A stretch of 64,000 nucleotides of DNA from Lepturacanthus savala. Taxonomy: Eukaryota; Chordata; Actinopteri; Scombriformes; Trichiuridae. The number at the start of each line of letters is the position of its first letter. The first letter of the stretch is position 1. A model generated the notes under the pieces. The model ran no database searches and was not told where the DNA came from. It saw only the letters and a list, made by a program, of their open reading frames with translations. Below, one piece after another: positions 57,201-64,000 of this stretch. Where the stretch lies: positions 1,139,920 through 1,203,919 of the forward strand of contig CM060475.1 of the NCBI GenBank assembly GCA_030544235.1, read 5' to 3'. A program made the translations under genes and the position numbers.

Positions 57201-59681
57201 GGGAATAACTCTTAATATGTTGTGTTAACATACCAGACACGTTCTCAGTGGTGTCATGTAACGTCAGCACCGTTCAGCCTGTTGTTGCCTGTAGTTTTAG
57301 CTTAAATTGTTTAATGCATGCTCATGCTCAGATGCTAAATTCAGGGAACCTGGCCTTGTTTAAGGTTCCTAATGATGTTTCCATCTAAAGGGTTATTGCA
57401 GTCAGTTTGTATTTACATGCGAGTAAAAGTTGGGGGTCACTTAGAAATTTCCTTATTTTCGACTGAAAAGCACAGTTTTTTTCAATAAAGACAACTTTAA
57501 ACTAATCAGAAATACACTCTTTACGTTGCTAATGTGATAAATGACTATTAATTTATAGATATTTATTTTCTATACCTGTAAATGTCTGGTTTTTGGTGCA
57601 ATATCTACATGGGTGTATAGAGGCGCATTTCCAGCAACTATCAGGCCAGTGTGACCTAATGGAACAATATGTTCCAACAATGGAACAATGCAACGTTTGA
57701 CGGAAAATTTCAAATACAAATCATTATTTCTAACATTGTCAATGTCTTGACTATATTTTCTATTCATTTTACAACTCATGGTGGTAAATAAGTGTGACTT
57801 TTGATGGAAAATCCAAACTTTATTCTCGGTGTTAAACTGAGTTTTTTTGCAGATTGACAGATAGCAAACACAGGATTGCTGTTCTTGTTGAAAACCCTCA
57901 TATATTCCACTTCAATCAGTGTTTTATTGATTCCATCCCTAATCAAAAGTGTTGTCACTGGCTCTTTGTCGCTGTTAGAGCAGGAGTTTCTGCTCCTTCT
58001 CCTCCGTTCTGTGCAGGGTTGTGTTATTCACCAGATGTGTGTTCCGGTGGGTGATGAGTCAAAGAGTAATGGTGATCGGCATTTCCTGTGTACTTAAATG
58101 TTAAGGCTTTCGTACAGTCCACGCAGGCTTAATTATTGTCTCTGGGGTCAACTTTTTGCTGCGGTCCACTGAGCTGATTTGATCTAAATGTCATCCACAT
58201 ATCTGAATCAGTGGCGAGGTGCTGTTTTTTTGACAAAGCCTCTCTCCTTCCATGTAGAGATTGATTCTCTTCTATTCTGGTAGATGTTTCCTGTCTGTCT
58301 CTGCAGCGATTAGCATGAATACATGTAAAGAATGAGGCAATGTTGTACGACGGCCGTGGTTTTTAGTGTTACCAACCAAAGGAGCTACGAGGCTTTGGTC
58401 TGTATGTTTGGCGTGGGTCAGTGGTCTTCTGATTTCGCAGTTGACTTCACCCTTACAGACACTGTTGGGTCATTCTAAAGGCCTGAGGTGGATTTGGCCA
58501 GTGAGTCAGAGGATGTGCAATCAACGTTTTTTACTGTCGTTATCCTGCTGCACGTATTATGTAAACCTCCCTGATTCCAGAAGCTGAAACTCCCTCATAT
58601 CAACAAATGATTGACATCACTGATTAAAGTGTAGTTGTTAGTTTTGAATGAAACTGGACTCCAGTTACCTCATTCTGGTTCTGGTTACTGATGGTGCTGC
58701 AGACAGTAAGGACATGGCTGCTACGAGACCAAACAGAACAGAACTCCACCATTTCAAATACAATTAGTGTTGCACACAAACGGATGCATTCAACCATTGT
58801 AGTTAACTCCTCCACAGAGGAAGTGGACAGAGCCGAGCTTGTTAAAGGGAACAAACCACTGATTTTCTGATACACGGGCGACATTAGATCAGAATAAAAA
58901 CAGGAAGGGGAAGAGTCAGGGAAGATATATCAACCCATCAACATGGAAAATAGACAGGAAACAACTCTCACTCTAAACAATATGGCTGAATGTGTCCACT
59001 AAAAGCTTGTGGCTGGATCTTAGGGGCTGATATTCAACAAGAACAGCAATAAAAAATGCACAAATCTATACATCAGGAAGAAAAACTAACCAATTTGTGA
59101 CCTCACATGTCCACCTACTAATAATAGCAGTGTTTAAAGCCAAAGTCCTGGATCATGGATCAGTTTGCTTATGCATCTTGGTTCCAGACCAACAGAATTA
59201 AAGTTCTGGAGCCGTAAACCCAGCCCCCAAACGCTTATCCTGTTAAAAAACACTGTTTCTGAGGCAAAATCAAGAATTTCAGAGGAATCGTCAGGCTGGA
59301 ATGCTAAATCCTGAAGATTCTCTGTCAAATAAATCCAAAATTCACACATTTTTCTTCACATTTTGATTCGTGTTAGATTCATGATCTAAAATTCTTGTAG
59401 TGAACCAGCCACTTAGAATCCTGTCCTGATGCTTCACACCTTGATTTATGACTACAGCTGCACTCACACGACCAGCAAACGCACTGAGTCTGTAAAAGAA
59501 GAAGAAGAAGAGGTCAACAGGACTTAGCACCTGTCGATAAAAAGCAGGGACACGTCCAGACACGTTTCAGGCATTTTAATGAGCTGTGATTCTGATAGAA
59601 ATGTACAAAAACCATTAAAATGCTCCTTTTGTGTGTGTGTGTCTGCAGGATTTCAAACACACCCAGTCATTCATGCTCTGA
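44350..59681 (+). CDS. jam2: Junctional adhesion molecule B (JAM2), two Ig domains
   Basis: Cell-surface adhesion protein at tight junctions; in fish JAM-B pairs with JAM-C in myoblast fusion. Exons 44350-44398, 48658-48723, 48931-49041, 50535-50684, 50772-50959, 51424-51526, 51986-52093, 52298-52310, 56526-56559, 59649-59681 sum to 855 nt (284 residues; human 298). Signal peptide at 1-17 or so; Ig V domain with Cys44/Cys104 and the dimer motif RIE (55-57); second Ig with Cys149/Cys203 and the extra pair Cys133/Cys215; N-glycosylation sites at 119, 176 and 226; transmembrane segment about 229-251. The short tail ends DFKHTQSFML, a class II PDZ ligand for tight-junction scaffolds. AATAAA at 60462-60467. 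An optional exon lies at 54060-54131. The tail and the mrpl39/atp5pf neighbours favour JAM2 over JAM3. Confidence 0.92.
44399..48657 (+). other. jam2: jam2 intron 1
   Basis: 4.3 kb without a supportable exon. Minus-strand ORF 44611-45165 (184 codons) has no recognisable domain and no splice or promoter context. CA/TG repeats and a CT tract (about 47148-47166) are the only structured elements. Confidence 0.5.
45199..45241. repeat. (GT)n microsatellite in jam2 intron 1
   Basis: About 21 GT units. Smaller CA runs lie at 45371-45390 and 45463-45482. Confidence 0.93.
49620..50440. repeat. Minisatellite of about 110-150 bp units in jam2 intron 3
   Basis: Six diverged units, recognisable by GCACAGGTAC, TATTAGG-CCACA-TTATA and CTGCAGCTGCTTCACAGTAA, start near 49701, 49811, 49936, 50098, 50248 and 50368. 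Non-coding; not a CRISPR array (units too long, diverged, no unique spacers). Confidence 0.75.
52298..52310 (+). CDS. jam2: jam2 13-nt microexon with NAGNAG acceptor
   Basis: The preceding exon ends in phase 1 and the exon at 56526 needs phase 2, so a short exon must lie between. GACACAGAGGAAG between CAGCAG and a strong GTAAGA donor supplies exactly this, giving S-R-H-R-G-R-SNVDYVPPPQE. Using the first CAG of the tandem acceptor (start 52295) gives S-P-G-H-R-G instead: one extra residue, same frame. Confidence 0.65.
52376..52410. repeat. GGA-rich repeat in jam2
   Basis: Purine-rich GGA run about 70 bases after the microexon, on the sense strand; it could act as a purine-rich splicing enhancer. 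Confidence 0.75.
54060..54131 (+). CDS. jam2: Candidate 72-nt cassette exon of jam2
   Basis: Between CCCCAACAG and GTGAGT lie 72 bases (24 codons) that stay open when joined after the microexon and before the exon at 56526 (phase 2 both ends). The encoded tail insert has no known motif. It is also open in phase 1 (HFGSPSVMVQPTSADKPC), but that reading cannot continue into the DFKHT terminus. The acceptor has a poor pyrimidine tract. It may be a real alternative exon or a chance match. Confidence 0.4.
54480..55850. repeat. AT-rich minisatellite, 11 units
   Basis: Units of 108-131 bp containing AATTATATCTTGCTTGTTTT, TTAATTAAGATGTAATTTCT and TTTTTCCCCTTTTAAGCAAC. The TCTTGCTTG-type marker recurs near 54569, 54679, 54802, 54926, 55057, 55164, 55282, 55396, 55509, 55640 and 55748. 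Base composition is extreme (mostly A/T) with strand asymmetry (T-rich on +). Confidence 0.88.
56905..57325 (+). mobile_element. pogo-like DNA transposon, copy 2 (inverted relative to copy 1)
   Basis: Reverse-complement relative of 36240-36640. The plus strand carries EEEAPHLLPPELEELMKS..DEDFIGF and a stop (about 57055-57147), the end of a transposase-like frame. Carries a CTCF-like motif at 56929-56942 and a CRE at 57044-57051. Inserted in a jam2 intron. Confidence 0.6.
57326..59648 (+). other. jam2: jam2 last intron, remainder
   Basis: No exon, RNA gene or recognisable transposon found. Short ORFs on both strands only. Confidence 0.45.
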
Positions 59682-60461
59682 GATGGAAACATCACCTGTG
59701 TGATACGGTGCCAACACTGGATTCAGATATTTTTTTTAATTATTATTACCGGACTCATAATGAGCTTCTTCCTCTGCCGCTCCCTTTGGACAGGTAACGA
59801 CAAGCAGATTCTTTTGGCTTCTTATTTTTTTTTTGGTGTGTGGGTCACACTGTCTTAAATGTTTTCTGCTCATGTTGGATTAAATCGTTTCGTGGCGCTC
59901 TGCTCCCCACTGGTGGTCACATGTTGAAATTTCCCATTGATCTTTTGCGACTTCACATTTTTTGGGGTTTTCTTCTCCTGCAGGACGATCGTTTCCTTTT
60001 CCTTTTACCAAAGATTTATCGTTTTTAAGGAAATTCCTTTGCTTTAAAATGTTAATAATCGCAGGAGGGTTCTCATTAAAGCCATAGGGAAAGCATTTGT
60101 TGCATAGTGGTTTTCAATTGACTCAAACATAAATGCAGTTTACCTCATCATCTGCCACATGAGTTTTCTTTAATACTGAATACACTCCAGCCAATAATCA
60201 AGACCAACCCTATTCCATCCTAATGTGCCTGCATGGTCTTTTTATAAATACATATATATATATTCCTTGTGCCTTTTTAATTTGGTCATATTTGTCTATG
60301 GATCACAGTTTTTTGTAAAGAACTTGCCTTACTTTTTCTGTCTTTATATTTTTGTGCCACTGTTTATCAATGTTTATCAAATGGAGTGTCTTTTTAGACG
60401 GTGTGTGTGAATGGTTGTTCAGAGTTTTATTTGAATGTGTATCAGTAATTAAAGGTTTTCT

Positions 60462-60467
60462 AATAAA
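60462..60467 (+). promoter_or_regulatory. jam2: jam2 polyadenylation signal
   Basis: AATAAA about 780 bases after the jam2 stop, with T/GT-rich sequence following. The convergent atp5pf transcript ends about 300 bases further on. Confidence 0.65.
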
Positions 60468-60776
60468 CACATTTGCTGTTATTCATGTGATTAGTTAGAT
60501 ATGAAGTCGACAGGTCAGATACAAACTCATCGACCGCTGGGTTTAAAAATATTCATCCTGGGAAAGTTTAAATGCATCTGTAACCTTGATGTGACACCAA
60601 TCTGCATCTAGGTCAAACATTTGGCTCAGTCCAGTTTTCCAGTGAATGTCACACGTCCATTTAATCACAGGTAAAAATCCCATAATGAACAGAATTATCT
60701 TGGAACACTCGCATCACAGCAAAGACAGTTTTAAATAATAGGCAGGATCTGATTTTGTACAGTAATCAATCCTTAT

Positions 60777-60782
60777 TTTATT
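60777..60782 (-). promoter_or_regulatory. atp5pf: atp5pf polyadenylation signal
   Basis: AATAAA on the minus strand 60 bases after the atp5pf stop codon. Confidence 0.65.
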
Positions 60783-60841
60783 CAGTCCACTACTGTTTAT
60801 TAAATACAACATATTGGTGACATGTAGGAGATTAACAGCGT

Positions 60842-61673
60842 TTACTTCGGTGCCACTTCACTTATCTTGGGTTCTAGAAGGAAAAAGAAGAGAAGCATTA
60901 GTGTTAGGGAGGGGGATTTGACAAGACAGTAGCATCAACTACAAACTACAGACACAAATCACAGCACATCTCTCCAATGGCACAGAATGAGTAGTGTCAT
61001 TTAAATGCTAATTAAAGGTCAAGAATACTCTGACATGAACAGCTTTGAATGTCATTATCTTGGACTAAAAAGGAAAAAAATACTCTTTGATTTAGAAAAT
61101 AAATGTCCCTGTATGAAGTCGAGGTTTCTGGGGTTGTTTCTATATGGAGCACATTAGGTAAAGATTTGAACAGGAGAGAAAAAACTAACCTGTAAATTTG
61201 AAGTCAGGGAATTTGCTGAGGTCTCCTCCACCATATAACCTCGCTAGTTTGCCGACTTCGTCAGACATGTTCTTCTGGAAAGCAGGTCCTGCATCCACAA
61301 CACCACCGGAAGCCCTGGGAGAGTCAAGGGATAGGTGATGGGTTCCGGGATTAAACAACATGCAAATAGCGATCTAAAAAGATGCTTTTAGCCTTTTTTT
61401 CCCTCCCAAGGACATTTCAACTTCATATTTCACTCGGGAGCTGGAGGCCTACTTTTTTTTATCTGAACATTATGTCTAGACCGTGGCATCATCGGGAACT
61501 GACTTGTTCTTGGCGCTGTAGTCGCGGATCTTGTCCAGGAAGAGTTTCTGGATGGGGTCGAGGTCCTTCGCTCTGGTGAAGAGGACGGCGGACATGCCGA
61601 TGTTCCTGCGCAGGGTCAGGCTCACGCTGGAGCGCAGCATGGACGACAGCTGGAATAACCGGTGAAGTGCCAT
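60842..61673 (-). CDS. atp5pf: ATP synthase peripheral stalk subunit F6 (coupling factor 6)
   Basis: Subunit of the mitochondrial ATP synthase peripheral stalk that helps tie F1 to Fo. Minus-strand exons 61673-61504, 61314-61190 and 60873-60842 join in frame to 108 residues, the human length. The start ATG comes directly after a TTCAG acceptor. Residues 1-34 or so are an Arg/Ser-rich targeting peptide (LRRNIG); the mature part shows DLDPIQKLFLDKIRDY, ASGGVVDAGPAFQKNMSDEV and DLSKFPDFKFTEPK. The first donor is GTCAGT within AACAA/GTCAGT, chosen because it alone restores frame; the ORF otherwise runs to an intronic stop. It lies tail-to-tail with jam2, as in human. Confidence 0.93.
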
Positions 61674-62433
61674 CTGAAGCAGGAAAATAATAATAAAAAA
61701 AAAACTTGTTATGAAAAGATTTCAATAAAAATAAAGTTCTCTTCCTTGTTGTTGTGTGGGACCATCATTCCTGTCTGTGACCTTAACTGACAGATTGCTC
61801 TGGTTCTCTACATTCAGGCTGGTTCACCTGCAGTAGATATGGGATTGCTGCACTTTAGAAAGTTAAAAAGCCTGTGAGACTAGAACAGGTTCAGCCCCAG
61901 CTGGAACTCATCTTATCTTTGTTAGTTATGTTTGGTTTGGCCTTCAGATGTTTTTTGTAATTCAGAAGTTTTAGTTTAGAGTTAGAGCAGTGGATCTCAA
62001 AGTTTAAAACACTTAAATACACAAACATCAGACCTCTTCAGAAAGTGTAGGAAAACCAAGGCCGAAAGATAGATCTCTTAAAAAGGTCTCTTAAATTAAC
62101 ACATGCTATCAACTTGTCTCATATTCTCAGTGGATTATATATTTAAAATTTATTATTTTTCAGTTACACCAGATTTTCATGTCGCAAAAACAAAGACGAT
62201 AAGTGCGTTTTAAAATTCTTGACTTTCTTATCTTGCCAAACGTCTCTTTGTCACTGACCTATTTACTACATTTTCCATTAAATGAATTCATAAAATAAAT
62301 GTATATTTGTTTTATTTTCCATTTACTTACGTATTTGTCCCCTCCTATTGACTTTCACCATATTAAGGTGGAAGGAAAGTCAATAATATATTCATGTGCA
62401 ATGGGAAAATACACAAACAGGAAATAAATACTA

Positions 62434-62435
<2 letters not shown>

Positions 62436-62470
<35 letters not shown>
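62436..62470. repeat. (AT)n microsatellite in atp5pf intron 1
   Basis: Uninterrupted TA repeat of about 17 units in AT-rich intron. Confidence 0.9.
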
Positions 62471-62991
62471 TTCATTTATGTAGTAACCTATTTATTATGC
62501 CAATGAAGTATCTTATATTAACAGATGCACGCGAAAGTTGAGTCTTGTAATAAAACAGTTGACATTCTGCCTAAAAGATCTTATATTAACGTCGCTTGCT
62601 ATGGACGCTGCTAAACTCGAAGCTAGCTGCACTCGAAGTTAGCATGAATTAAAAAGTGTTGTCTAACTTACGGTAACGCTATATGTAGTCACCTTGGATG
62701 AACGTTTGACAGGTGCATCCTATTAGTGGCTCTTAAATAGCTGGTTTGCATTAAAACCACATTAATATTTCCACAATGACATTACTCAAAGGTCAATTTC
62801 ATTCCGGCTACATGCTAATGCTAACAGGCTGTGCTAGCATTAGCAGGCGCGACAAACCATTTTTACCGTCGTTTGTTGCGCTTCACTCGCACAAGTTCAA
62901 CACACTGAGTACACGTGTACCGGTAGATGCAGCATTAGACACAGTTCTACATCTGCTGGCGTTACAGTACAATTATAAACTCCGAGCTCAC

Positions 62992-63050
62992 CTTGGGCTT
63001 GACACTGGACAACAGCAGCCGAATGTGGACGACTGCAATGGATTCTGGGG
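62992..63050 (-). other. atp5pf: atp5pf non-coding first exon (5' UTR)
   Basis: On the minus strand AAGCCCAAG followed by GTGAGC at 62991 is a strong donor that can join the acceptor just before the atp5pf ATG (61674). Upstream lies the CCCAGAATCCATTGCAG-like motif. The transcription start (about 63050) is approximate. Confidence 0.5.
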
Positions 63051-63090
63051 GATGTGGAGAGAGGCGCCGTTTGATGACGTATATGTGCAA
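63030..63090. promoter_or_regulatory. atp5pf promoter, possibly shared with a gene to the right
   Basis: Contains, on the minus strand, CCCCCAGAATCCATTGCA, resembling the CCCAGAATGCA-type element bound by ZNF143/THAP11, and TGATGACGT (CRE-like) at about 63072. In human, ATP5PF and GABPA share a bidirectional promoter; no gabpa exon could be recognised before the window ends. Confidence 0.4.
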
Positions 63091-64000
63091 CGTATATGAA
63101 TGTGTGAAGGTGGGCAGAGGGTTAAATTACCTCAAATTAAGATGTTTTTGTCTGTATTTTTTTATTTATTTAATTTTTTTTGGTCTGAAATAAAGTCCAA
63201 ACACAAAAATATAATCATCTGAGGAGGAATTGTTGCTTAAACATGACTACAATGATTATTATCTGGTAAATTTCTGTTCAGTTAATCAATTAATGGACAA
63301 ATTGATTATTATATTCAAGGACAAACATCTTAAAATACTCTTCCTGTTTTTGTCTTGTATCAATTAAAGTTAATCATTTATTTGTTTATGTAACTCATGT
63401 AAAAATAAAGGCATATTTAAAAGGATAATACATGATTATTTTTTTTTCAGAAAAATGTTAAATGACTTTCATACTTTTATTTTATCCCACTTATTGTCCT
63501 AAATAGTTAAAAATGATTGTATTTTCTCATTTAAAAAAATAAAATCACCCGCTGTTTCTGGTTAAATGGCGCCGTCTGGTGGACATTAGAGTGAACTACA
63601 CGCATTCATGTTTGCTATAAATTTTAATTAATCAGATTTAATGATGCATGATGTGATTTGATAAATATATTTCTATCTTTAAAAATCAGAAAAAAATATT
63701 GTTGTGTAACTTTTTTCATTTTATTTTCCTAAACCGTCCATTTAAATATATTATATATTGGGTATTTCTCAGTTTAGATATAAAAACCAGCTGCTGTTTC
63801 TGTTAAATGGCGCCATCTGGTGGACAATAGAGAGAAATACAAGCAGAAAAAGTTTTTTTTTATTATTTTTTTAATACTAAATATTAATTAAATATTAATT
63901 TTAATTACATTTACTTATATGGAAATGTTAATCGGTTGTATTTCTATTGTTTCTCCTGTCACTTTTCACAAGGATCAAACTTTATCACCAAGAACTTTAA
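63090..64000. other. AT-rich flank right of atp5pf
   Basis: No exon recognised. Apart from the duplicated block at 63420-63850 it shows only AT-rich sequence. Confidence 0.4.
63420..63850. repeat. Two-unit tandem duplication, about 241-bp period
   Basis: Each unit contains a T-rich lead, then GCTGTTTCTG and TTAAATGGCGCC.TCTGGTGGACA. The second halves align at 63550-63600 and 63791-63840. Units are diverged, mainly in the AT-rich parts. Confidence 0.65.

Noticed and set aside
63090..64000. First exon of gabpa on the plus strand
   Set aside because: Expected from human synteny, but no coding match or convincing 5' UTR exon with donor could be identified.

Overview
The window is eukaryotic and almost certainly from a ray-finned (teleost) fish. 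Its genes are split by GT-AG introns, it has long 3' UTRs, many CA/TG microsatellites, and numerous degraded teleost-type transposons. There is no operon structure, Shine-Dalgarno signal or CRISPR array. Five protein-coding genes can be rebuilt exon by exon: mbnl2 (3' part only, +), rap2a (+), mrpl39 (+), jam2 (+) and atp5pf (-). All exon joins below keep frame, and total lengths match the known families.

Layout. 1-13.07 kb holds the last five coding exons of mbnl2 (54, 151, 36, 95 and 15 nt of coding sequence) and a 3' UTR of about 4 kb. 13.07-15.5 kb is intergenic. 15.53-27.65 kb is rap2a: two coding exons around a 10.7-kb intron packed with dispersed repeats, including a TTAA-flanked piggyBac-like MITE nested in another repeat and a retroposon with a perfect 12-bp target-site duplication. 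28.45-40.9 kb is mrpl39 (ten exons), whose last intron (7 kb) collects LINE, Tc1-like, pogo-like, hAT-like and SINE relics. 44.35-60.47 kb is jam2, with a microexon, an optional symmetric exon and two minisatellites. 60.78-63.05 kb is atp5pf on the minus strand, convergent with jam2, with a non-coding first exon. The last kilobase is a duplicated AT-rich block with CTCF-like motifs.

The genes do not form a pathway: an RNA splicing regulator, a Ras-like GTPase, a mitochondrial ribosome protein, a junction adhesion molecule and an ATP synthase stalk subunit. Their order is informative. MBNL2-RAP2A is linked on human 13q32 and MRPL39-JAM2-ATP5PF(-GABPA) on human 21q21; here they are adjacent.

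I found no wholly novel coding system. The most interesting signals are the splicing architecture of mbnl2 (a conserved 54-nt exon, and a (TG)14 tract replacing the pyrimidine tract of the next exon), the jam2 microexon with a NAGNAG acceptor, the nested MITE with a paralogous empty site, and two inverted pogo-like copies carrying CTCF-like and CRE motifs. No tRNA, rRNA or miRNA gene was recognised. Family names and human map positions are from general knowledge; no database was searched.
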